Assembly (NCBI GenBank): GCA_030619425.1
Contig: JAUXBJ010000199.1
Span: forward strand, 1-5,046
Reading direction: 5' to 3'
Origin: a bacterium
Lineage (GTDB): Bacteria; Zixibacteria; MSB-5A5; GN15; FEB-12
DNA length: 5,046 nucleotides
The translations under genes and the position numbers were made by a program. The number at the start of each line of letters is the position of its first letter. The stretch's first letter is position 1. Below are positions 1-4,893 of this stretch, one piece after another. Under the pieces are notes generated by a model. It made no database searches and was not told where the DNA came from. It saw nothing but the letters and a program-made list of their open reading frames with translations.

Positions 1-669
1 CCAGGCCTTGTCGAGCACACTATCGGTCCACAACTTCTGCACAAACCCGGTGTGGCCCTTCCACGGCGCCGGCTCCTCCTGTGGATGGCTTAGGATCGGC
101 AGGTAAGTGAAGTTCGGTGCGACCGCGTCCAGAGTCTGAAGTTCTGAATGATAGCCCAGATCGCTGGAATGGTAGGCGCCGTGAAAAACAGCAAAACGAC
201 GTTTCAGCCCGGCTGCGATCTCAGTGCGAATCATGCTCATGTATGGCGCCACGCCGGTGCCGGTGGCAACCAGTACGGCGTTGGACCCTTCGGGTACTTC
301 GGCCAGCGTGAACATTCCCCTGAACTTCTCGGACATCCAAAGCTTGTCGCCCGGCTTGAGGCTGAGCAGTCGGGGTGAAAGTGAACCGGTGTGAACCAGG
401 CCGATGTAGAACTCCACGAATTCCCTGGCCACCGAGGACGATGCGATCGAGTAGGCTCGCAGGATCAGCTTGTCGGGATACTTAAGTGGTCGTTCCTCCG
501 GCAGTTCGGTCCCGACCCTGGGTACTGTTCCCCGCAAACCCAGCGAGGCAAACTGACCCGGAGTGAACTCCGGAAGGACCCAACCGTCCGGGACGACTCG
601 CATCTTAATCAGTTGGGGCGTGATTTCGATTCTTTGCGTTACGATCGCATTCGGTTCTTTGTCGGCCAT
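1..669 (-). CDS. fpr: Ferredoxin/flavodoxin-NADP+ reductase, Fpr type (C-terminus beyond window)
   Basis: Reading the minus strand from the ATG at 669-667 gives 223 uninterrupted codons to the window edge. In order I see an N-terminal FAD-binding barrel with FTPGQFASLGL (residues 35-45), the FAD-contacting RAYS (71-74), EFYIGLVHTGSLSPRLLSLKPGD (in two parts, about 86-108), and the NADP-domain motif VATGTGVAPYMSM (134-146). These line up by eye with E. coli Fpr, a cytoplasmic flavoenzyme that moves electrons between NADP(H) and ferredoxin or flavodoxin. E. coli Fpr has about 248 residues, so perhaps 30-60 residues are missing here. Between the LGL and RAYS motifs there are about 20 more residues than in E. 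coli Fpr, rich in Pro and charged residues. The start is supported by AGGAG (plus positions 676-680) six bases upstream. Family assignment is confident; the physiological partner cannot be read from the sequence. Confidence 0.93.
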   Translation of the reverse strand, partial: MADKEPNAIVTQRIEITPQLIKMRVVPDGWVLPEFTPGQFASLGLRGTVPRVGTELPEERPLKYPDKLILRAYSIASSSVAREFVEFYIGLVHTGSLSPRLLSLKPGDKLWMSEKFRGMFTLAEVPEGSNAVLVATGTGVAPYMSMIRTEIAAGLKRRFAVFHGAYHSSDLGYHSELQTLDAVAPNFTYLPILSHPQEEPAPWKGHTGFVQKLWTDSVLDKAW

Positions 670-695
670 TGACAACTCCTGCTTGTGCTGCTTAC

Positions 696-710
696 GCACC
701 ATCGGGGTGC
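696..710 (-). promoter_or_regulatory. Small hairpin in the reductase leader
   Basis: GCACC (696-700) and GGTGC (706-710) form a 5-bp perfect inverted repeat with a five-base loop. It lies in the predicted minus-strand leader, 16 bases upstream of the AGGAG ribosome binding site. It might affect translation or mRNA stability. It is short enough to be chance, and no known riboswitch or leader family is recognisable. Confidence 0.2.
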
Positions 711-733
711 TTCGAGAAAATCGGCTGGGTATC

Positions 734-761
734 ATGATAATCCGGAGAGGTGCGATGTCAA
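734..761 (-). promoter_or_regulatory. Sigma70-like promoter for the reductase gene
   Basis: On the minus strand, TTGACA (plus 761-756, a perfect -35) is followed after 16 bases by TATCAT (739-734, five of six matches to the -10 consensus). Transcription would begin near 727, giving a leader of about 58 nt before the ATG at 669. The -10 overlaps the 8-bp palindrome ATCATGAT (731-738), a possible but unproven operator half. Seen by pattern only. Confidence 0.6.
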
Positions 762-848
762 GTCATTTGGATACAGCGCGTTGACCAGAATGCGATCCCC
801 TAATTCCGATGAACGGCGACCAGAGAATATAGATGACAGATATCCATC

Positions 849-876
849 TTGACAAATCACGCGTTTATGCTATATT
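849..876 (+). promoter_or_regulatory. Sigma70-like promoter with extended -10 for the fibre operon
   Basis: TTGACA (849-854) is a perfect -35. After 16 bases comes TATATT (871-876), preceded by TGC (868-870), which makes an extended -10. Transcription would start near 883, about 200 nt upstream of the fibre gene ATG at 1086. It is the only strong rightward promoter seen in the intergenic region and probably drives both 1086-3596 and 3598-4167. Confidence 0.65.
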
Positions 877-893
877 GGACCGATTATTGGTCC
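877..893 (+). promoter_or_regulatory. Palindrome over the predicted transcription start (operator candidate)
   Basis: GGACC (877-881) and GGTCC (889-893) flank GATTATT. Allowing one G-U pair, the RNA form is a 7-bp stem with a 3-base loop. The palindrome begins directly after the -10 hexamer and covers the expected start site, where a repressor could block initiation. It could also form a 5'-end stabilising hairpin. No regulator family is identifiable. Confidence 0.35.
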
Positions 894-1085
894 TACAGAG
901 TAGCAGTGACAACGTGTTCAACCTATCTGTCACGCTCGAACGGAGGAGGAAAGATACGACAACAGTAGATCCGACGTAATCCGGCCAAGGCATGGTTGGG
1001 CTCACTTCTGTCATGCAGGTCTGTCTTCGTTTGATCCCTACAAAGACTTCACGAACTATAGCAAAACGATATTGGAGGAATCACA
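884..1085 (+). other. Long untranslated leader of the fibre operon
   Basis: About 200 bases lie between the predicted start site and the fibre ATG with no credible coding region. The leader holds a perfect 6-bp inverted repeat GTGACA/TGTCAC (906-911 and 928-933, 16-base loop). It also has an unused Shine-Dalgarno-like GGAGGAGG (942-949) with no ATG, GTG or TTG at a usable distance. The real ribosome binding site, GGAGGA at 1074-1079, lies six bases before the ATG at 1086. I do not recognise a riboswitch class in it. Confidence 0.45.
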
Positions 1086-3596
1086 ATGAGAAGCTCTCTA
1101 ACTGTTCTGACCCTGGTCCTGATTATCATGGCTGCCTCGGTATCTGTCGCCGATGTGCCGACCTTGATCAACTATCAGGGACGGCTGACCAACACCGGCG
1201 GGGAACCTGTGGACGCCGTTGTCGACATACTGTTCAGCATCTGTTCCGATTCACTCGGCAGCGCCTGCGCCTGGAGCGAGCTGCAGGAAGACGTCGAGGT
1301 CACCGATGGTTTGTTCAACGTCAAACTGGGCTCGGTAACCCCGATTACCGACCTCGTCTTCTCCAGCGCCGAGCGCTGGCTGGGTATCAACGTTGGCGGT
1401 GAAGCCATGCCGTACACGCAGTTAGTGACGGTGCCGTATGCCTTCCGAGTAAGCACTGTTGATGGAGCTTCGGGTGGTGAAATATCCGGTAAGCTAAATG
1501 TCGGATATTCCAATACCAACAGTGGCGCGAACGCCTTTGTTACTGGTGTCAGCAATAGTGTAAGCGGCATGGATGCCGTCATAAGCGGAGGCAATGGAAA
1601 TGAAGTAATCGCATCGTATGGTGCAATCGGCGGCGGCCTGACCAACGATGTCGACAGTGAATACGGAGTCGTTGGCGGCGGATGGTCAAACAGAGCCGCA
1701 GGCAGCGCCGCAACTGTAGCCGGTGGCAAGTTTAACTATATTTCAAACAGTTTCTCAACGATTGCTGGTGGTGAGTCAAACTCAGTAACAGGTGCCCACA
1801 CGTTCGTCGGCGGCGGCCAAAACCATAATGCCGGCGGTGGCTATAGCGTCATCGCGGGCGGCTTCCAAAGTCAGGCCAACGGTGATTACTGTACGGTCGG
1901 CGGTGGACGTGTCAACAAGGCATATAACACGGCGGCCACCGTTGCCGGCGGCTGGCTGAACGAAGCAGGTGGCCAGTACTCCGGTGTCTTGGGCGGCGCC
2001 GAGAATATCGCGGGAGGTGATTACTCGGCCATCCTGGGTGGATATGGTGACACCATTATGGCGTCGGGGGATTACTCGTTTTTATTCGGCATCGGCAGCA
2101 AACTGAGCGCCGACTCGACCTTCATGGTCGACATGCCGCACATCCGTTTTGGCGATGAAGCTACCGGCTACGAGTTCCCAACCGCTGACGGCAGCACGGG
2201 CCAAGTGCTTGCAACTAACGGTAGTGGCGGGCTCAACTGGACCACTGGTGGTTCCGGCGGTGGCGGTGGCTGGACCGACGACGGCGCCGTTGTGCGTCTG
2301 GATGCCGTCGCGGACGAAGTGGGAGTGGGCACGGTCAGCCCGGATGCCAAGCTGCACGTCCATGCCGCACAAGATCATGCCGGGAGATTCACATCGAGCG
2401 TCGGCACAACCGACAGCGCTGTTTTCACCGCTCAGTATCTTGGCGGTGGGGATATCGATGCGGTAGCCGTTCGTGGTATCTCACGCCCCAATGATTTCTG
2501 GGGCATCGGGGGACGCTTCGAAAGCAACTACGTAGGTGTGGAGGGCATTGCGTATCCGGGCGGCACCAGCGATGCCTACGCGTATATCGGAATGGTCGGC
2601 GAAGCCCGCGGAGGTATCGCCCGTAACGAAGGAGTGCGTGGAATAGCTACCAATTGCTGGGGAGCCACCGGTGCCAGTGGCACGGCCATTAACGGATCCG
2701 AATGGACTATCGGCGTGTCCGGTAGCGCCTACAACAGCAGCGCTCCCACATCAACCGGCGTATTTGGTGCATCGGTCGCATCCGGCACTTTCAGCTATGG
2801 CGTGTCCGGCTTTGCTATCGACTCTCCCTCGACCTGGGGTTACGGCGTCTATGGCCAGGCTCACAGTTCCACATCCGGTAATTATGGTGTCGTTGGTTCG
2901 GCGCAGCTTAACTCCGGCAGCAAGCGGGGTGTCTACGGTACGGCCAGCGGCGCCGGCTCAAACTTCGCTTTGTATGGATTGGCTAACGATGCCGCCGGGA
3001 GCCAGAACTTCGGCATCTATGCTGCGGCTAGTGGGGCCAGTACCGAAAACTGGGCCGGGGTATTCGACGGTAACGTTGACGTCATGGGTACGCTGTCAAA
3101 AGATGCCGGCAGCTTCAGGATCGACCATCCGCTCGATCCTGAGAACAAATACCTCCAGCATTCGTTCGTAGAGTCGCCTGACATGATGAACGTCTACAAC
3201 GGCAATGTGACCACTAATGCCGAAGGTCGCGCCGTTATCACCATGCCGGACTACTTTGACGCCCTTAACAGCGATTTCCGCTATCAATTGACGGTCATTG
3301 GGACATTCGCTCAGGCGATTATAGAACAGGAAATCGAAGGCGCACAGTTCGTCATCGCCACTGACCAGCCGAATGTGAAAGTGTCGTGGCAAGTGACTGG
3401 CATTCGGAAAGACCGTTATGCCGAAGCGCATAGGATTCATGTAGAGCTTGACAAACAGGCTCACGAACAGGGTAATTACAGGCACCCTGAGTTGTTCGGC
3501 TTCGGTGCCGAGCGCGGTATTGATAAGTTCGAAGAGGCCCCCGAAAACGAGCAGCTCAAGCAGATCATTGAAAGCCGCGAAGGGAGAGTGAAGTAG
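1086..3596 (+). CDS. Exported fibre-like repeat protein (YadA-head-like and GVxG repeats)
   Basis: An 836-residue protein with a signal peptide (residues 1-22, likely cut after VSVA). Residues 24-122 form an N-terminal module starting VPTLINYQGRLTN and ending VTVPYAFRV, a type I recall from many secreted proteins of uncultured bacteria. Eleven 15-residue repeats follow (165-329) with the pattern [IV]xGGxxNxxxGxYSx, like left-handed beta-roll heads of trimeric autotransporter adhesins. Next come YEFPTADGSTGQVLATNG (362-379), a Gly-rich linker (388-395), EVGVGTVSPDAKLHV (411-425, a phage-tail-fibre-like motif), a GVxG repeat array (483-660), and a conserved C-terminal module GSFRIDHPLDPENKYL to QVTGIRKDRYA (675-779) with a charged tail. 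No YadA membrane-anchor barrel, LPXTG motif or T9SS sorting domain is visible, so how it attaches to the cell is unknown. The start is set by GGAGGA six bases upstream and the signal peptide. I infer a surface or secreted fibrous protein; ligand and oligomeric state are unknown. Confidence 0.85.
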   Translation: MRSSLTVLTLVLIIMAASVSVADVPTLINYQGRLTNTGGEPVDAVVDILFSICSDSLGSACAWSELQEDVEVTDGLFNVKLGSVTPITDLVFSSAERWLGINVGGEAMPYTQLVTVPYAFRVSTVDGASGGEISGKLNVGYSNTNSGANAFVTGVSNSVSGMDAVISGGNGNEVIASYGAIGGGLTNDVDSEYGVVGGGWSNRAAGSAATVAGGKFNYISNSFSTIAGGESNSVTGAHTFVGGGQNHNAGGGYSVIAGGFQSQANGDYCTVGGGRVNKAYNTAATVAGGWLNEAGGQYSGVLGGAENIAGGDYSAILGGYGDTIMASGDYSFLFGIGSKLSADSTFMVDMPHIRFGDEATGYEFPTADGSTGQVLATNGSGGLNWTTGGSGGGGGWTDDGAVVRLDAVADEVGVGTVSPDAKLHVHAAQDHAGRFTSSVGTTDSAVFTAQYLGGGDIDAVAVRGISRPNDFWGIGGRFESNYVGVEGIAYPGGTSDAYAYIGMVGEARGGIARNEGVRGIATNCWGATGASGTAINGSEWTIGVSGSAYNSSAPTSTGVFGASVASGTFSYGVSGFAIDSPSTWGYGVYGQAHSSTSGNYGVVGSAQLNSGSKRGVYGTASGAGSNFALYGLANDAAGSQNFGIYAAASGASTENWAGVFDGNVDVMGTLSKDAGSFRIDHPLDPENKYLQHSFVESPDMMNVYNGNVTTNAEGRAVITMPDYFDALNSDFRYQLTVIGTFAQAIIEQEIEGAQFVIATDQPNVKVSWQVTGIRKDRYAEAHRIHVELDKQAHEQGNYRHPELFGFGAERGIDKFEEAPENEQLKQIIESREGRVK
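1578..2072 (+). repeat. Eleven tandem 45-bp (15-residue) beta-roll repeat units
   Basis: Residues 165-329 of the fibre protein divide into eleven units of exactly 15 residues with no gap: the GG pair recurs at 168/169, 183/184, 198/199, 213/214 and so on to 318/319. The consensus is roughly [IV]-[AGSL]-G-G-x-x-N-x-x-x-G-x-Y-S-x. A degenerate twelfth unit may precede it (about 150-164), and a last copy follows with a 2-residue shift (about 332 onward). DNA identity between units is low, so conservation is at the protein level. Confidence 0.85.
2532..3065 (+). repeat. GVxG repeat array in the fibre protein
   Basis: Residues 483-660 carry about a dozen G-[VI]-x-G or related motifs at 483 (VGVEG), 516, 526, 543, 558, 572, 587, 601, 615, 628, 643 and 658, mostly 13-17 residues apart, each usually followed by a small-residue pair such as SA, TA or QA. 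The array ends in AGVFDGNVDVMGTLSK, a closing strand I recall from tail-fibre-like bacterial proteins. It is a second repeat type, distinct from the 15-residue array, probably another beta-solenoid segment. Confidence 0.7.
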
Positions 3597-3597
3597 T

Positions 3598-4167
3598 ATG
3601 CGTTACGGAACACTCATTATCGCGACAACTGCCATGCTGCTGATTGGCGGAACCGCTGCCGCCGGCGATAAGAGCGTCAGCATTCAGTCTGCCGACATCG
3701 ATCAGAAGCTCGAAGAAGCCCGCGCCGCCATCGCTCAGCGCGCCGGTGAAGAGATCAACTGGCAGGTGATCTCTTCAGGAGGCACCAAAGGTAGTTCCGC
3801 CAGTTTCAATTTGCAGGGCACGGTTGGGCAGACATCCGTTGGAGAGGGCAGTTCGGCCAGCTTCGAATTGCGACATGGTTACTGGCAGGATTTCACATCC
3901 GGCGGCGGTACCTGCTGTATGGGCGCCATCCGAGGTAATGTCGACATGGATGGCGGTGATGTTATCGACATCTCCGATTTGGTCTACCTGGTTGACTACA
4001 TGTTCACCGACGGGCCGGCGCCAACATGTGCCGAGGAAGCCAACATCGACGGCAGTTGCTGTGCCAGTGGATCGAGTGAGAGCCTGTCGGACATCGACAT
4101 TTCCGATTTGGTTTACCTGGTCGACTACATGTTCAACGGCGGCCCGGAGCCGCCGCCCTGTCCGTAG
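3598..4167 (+). CDS. Small exported protein with two dockerin-like calcium-binding repeats
   Basis: A 189-residue protein with a signal peptide (residues 1-22, Ala-rich cleavage region), a short helical charged segment (about 30-52), and a module INWQVISSGGTKGSSASF to LRHGYWQDF (53-99) seen in many secreted proteins of candidate phyla. It ends in two dockerin-type-I-like units, each closing with DISDLVYLVDYMF (124-136 and 167-179). The first loop has Asn114, Asp116, Asp118 and Asp127 placed like calcium ligands but is two residues longer than the classical 12-residue loop. The second begins at Asn149/Asp151 and has a long Cys/Ser-rich insertion before Asp170. Cysteine pairs (106-107, 154-155) may form disulfides. 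The ATG is one base after the fibre gene's TAG, with GGGAG about ten bases upstream inside that gene, so translational coupling is likely. Classical dockerins bind cohesins; no cohesin is visible here, so the partner is unknown. Confidence 0.82.
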   Translation: MRYGTLIIATTAMLLIGGTAAAGDKSVSIQSADIDQKLEEARAAIAQRAGEEINWQVISSGGTKGSSASFNLQGTVGQTSVGEGSSASFELRHGYWQDFTSGGGTCCMGAIRGNVDMDGGDVIDISDLVYLVDYMFTDGPAPTCAEEANIDGSCCASGSSESLSDIDISDLVYLVDYMFNGGPEPPPCP

Positions 4168-4534
4168 GTGACAACGAAATCAGCGTTGCAGGTCAGGTTT
4201 CTTGGGTCCTGACGGGTATCAGTATGGCTGCGCCGATGATCAAGACGGGGACGGTGTCTACTGCGGCTGCGACAACAGCGAGTATGTCTACAACCCAGAC
4301 CAGACCGACAGTAACTGGGACGGCTTCGGCGATGCCTGCGTGGGCTACTGCTGCGTCATTCGGGGTGACGTCGATCACAACGGTGATACGCAGATTGATA
4401 TCGCCGACTTGGTCTATCTGGTAGATTATATGTTCAATGAGGGTCCCACGCCGGTCTGTTTGGGGGAGGCTGATCTTGATGCAAACGGAGTAAATGATAT
4501 AGCTGACCTGGTATTCCTGGTCGACTACATGTTC
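3967..4534 (+). repeat. Four dispersed copies of a 39-bp dockerin-helix repeat
   Basis: Nearly identical segments encoding D-I-[SA]-D-L-V-[YF]-L-V-D-Y-M-F occur at 3967-4005, 4096-4134, 4397-4435 and 4496-4534. The first two are in the 189-residue protein, the last two in the downstream orphan frame. Many differences are at third codon positions, as expected for duplicated coding units kept under protein-level selection. Such copies are natural substrates for recombination between paralogues. Confidence 0.75.
4189..4213. repeat. Small palindrome at the 5' break of the orphan dockerin-like frame
   Basis: GTCAGG (4192-4197) and CCTGAC (4208-4213) are a perfect 6-bp inverted repeat with a 10-base loop that contains the only candidate start codon (TTG, 4202). 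The left arm with its flank (AGGTCAGG, 4190-4197) is identical to 4576-4583, and TCCTGAC (4207-4213) recurs at 4618-4624, both within the larger palindromic cluster. It may be a degraded copy of that repeat family. Confidence 0.4.
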
Positions 4535-4567
4535 AACGACGGCCCGCCGCCGGTGGCGTGCCCTTAG
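4202..4567 (+). CDS. Orphan TSP3/dockerin-like fragment, probably 5'-truncated
   Basis: The frame is open from 4172 to the TAG ending at 4567. No ATG or GTG precedes the conserved part; the best start is TTG at 4202, with only a weak AGGT upstream. From TTG it encodes 121 residues with no signal peptide. Residues 12-46 (DDQDGDGVYCGCDN through NPDQTDSNWDGFGDAC) resemble a thrombospondin type 3 calcium-binding repeat. Two dockerin-like units follow: Asp56, Asp58, Asn60 to Asp69, and Asp91, Asp93, Asn95 to Asp102, the second having the classical 12-residue loop. Such domains normally sit at the C-terminus of long exported proteins, so this is probably the 3' remnant of one. A simple frameshift from the preceding gene cannot explain it: its frame has TGA at 4169-4171 just after that gene's TAG at 4165-4167. 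It may be a pseudogene; expression is doubtful. Confidence 0.5.
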   Translation: MGPDGYQYGCADDQDGDGVYCGCDNSEYVYNPDQTDSNWDGFGDACVGYCCVIRGDVDHNGDTQIDIADLVYLVDYMFNEGPTPVCLGEADLDANGVNDIADLVFLVDYMFNDGPPPVACP

Positions 4568-4572
4568 CTCTT

Positions 4573-4644
4573 CGTAGGTCAGGAGCCGAGCCTGCTCTGA
4601 GCGGAGTCGAAGGGTGCTCCTGACACAGGTAAACCTGTCCTACG
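4573..4644. repeat. Palindromic intergenic repeat unit
   Basis: Outer arms CGTAGGTCAGG (4573-4583) and CCTGTCCTACG (4634-4644) are inverted with one mismatch in 11. Inside, GTCAGGAGC (4578-4586) pairs perfectly with GCTCCTGAC (4616-4624), and ACAGGT/ACCTGT (4625-4630, 4633-4638) makes a further small hairpin. The core holds CTGAGCGGAGTCGAAGG (4597-4613), which I recall from dispersed intergenic repeats in several phyla but have not checked. The unit starts six bases after the stop at 4567 and could act as a factor-independent mRNA 3' barrier, although no T-run follows, so it is not a standard intrinsic terminator. Confidence 0.6.
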
Positions 4645-4654
4645 CGCTTCGCAC

Positions 4655-4677
4655 GGCAGCATCGCGGGAACGCTGCC
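4655..4677. repeat. Short inverted repeat within the palindromic cluster
   Basis: GGCAGC (4655-4660) and GCTGCC (4672-4677) are a perfect 6-bp inverted repeat around an 11-base GC-rich loop. It is followed by CCTACG (4678-4683), the same hexamer that closes the preceding unit at 4639-4644. This supports a mosaic of related repeat units rather than one chance hairpin. Confidence 0.45.
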
Positions 4678-4687
4678 CTACGAGGGT

Positions 4688-4731
4688 GTCGAAACCCGCC
4701 TCCGGCGGTCCTTCGGACCAGGGGTTTCGAC
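4688..4731. repeat. Cloverleaf-like palindromic repeat unit
   Basis: GTCGAAACCC (4688-4697) and GGGTTTCGAC (4722-4731) form a perfect 10-bp stem. Between the arms are two small hairpins: CCGCC-TCC-GGCGG (4696-4708) and GGTCC-TTC-GGACC (4707-4719), overlapping slightly with each other and the outer stem. Folded, this gives a three-way junction, as in REP/BIME-type elements. CCTAC (4731-4735) follows, echoing the ends of the neighbouring units. No transposase is nearby in the window. Confidence 0.65.
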
Positions 4732-4766
4732 CTACAAGTTGCTTTGTTGATCTTACAAGAATCCGC

Positions 4767-4794
4767 TTGATAAATCGCCCCGATTGCTTATAAT
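4767..4794 (+). promoter_or_regulatory. Strong sigma70-like promoter for the rubrerythrin-type gene
   Basis: TTGATA (4767-4772, five of six consensus) is followed by a 16-base spacer and a perfect TATAAT (4789-4794). Transcription would begin near 4801, leaving a leader of about 93 nt. The leader opens with a weak CGCTT/AAGCG hairpin (4802-4806 and 4814-4818). No clear PerR or Fur box is visible. Confidence 0.7.
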
Positions 4795-4893
4795 CCCCCG
4801 ACGCTTGAAATGAAAGCGATGGCTCCGGGAACCACGATCTACCATTCGACGTTGTCGGGTACAAGCTGTCTTGAAAACGATAAGGAGGAAACA

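Noticed and set aside
117..784. Several plus-strand frames opposite and just upstream of the reductase
   Set aside because: Most are shadows of the minus-strand reductase, whose motifs (RAYS, ATGTGVAPYMS) are unmistakable; the one reaching 784 only runs on into the divergent promoter region.
992..1402. Plus-strand frame of 136 codons overlapping the fibre start
   Set aside because: Poor ribosome binding site, Arg/Cys-rich low-quality translation, and it overlaps the well-supported fibre gene in another frame.
1175..1729. Minus-strand open frame of 184 codons
   Set aside because: Pro/Ser/Thr-rich shadow antisense to the Gly-rich fibre gene; no ribosome binding site or recognisable domain.
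1578..2072. Regular 45-bp periodicity that might suggest a CRISPR array or a DNA-level minisatellite
   Set aside because: The units lie inside one long reading frame, differ strongly at DNA level, and have no constant repeat/variable spacer pattern. The conservation is in the protein.
4165..4210. Frameshift fusing the 189-residue protein to the orphan dockerin-like frame
   Set aside because: TAG at 4165-4167 and TGA at 4169-4171 block both frames, so one indel cannot join them; the first protein also ends with a normal family C-terminus (PEPPPCP).
4573..4644. Classical intrinsic terminator after the orphan frame
   Set aside because: Stems are present but no T-rich tract follows, so a repeat element is a better description, although it may still slow transcription or protect mRNA ends.
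4688..4731. Integron attC-like site, because of the GTCGAAAC / GTTTCGAC arms
   Set aside because: The ends do not match the RYYYAAC/GTTRRRY core sites, there is no integrase, and no cassette structure surrounds it.
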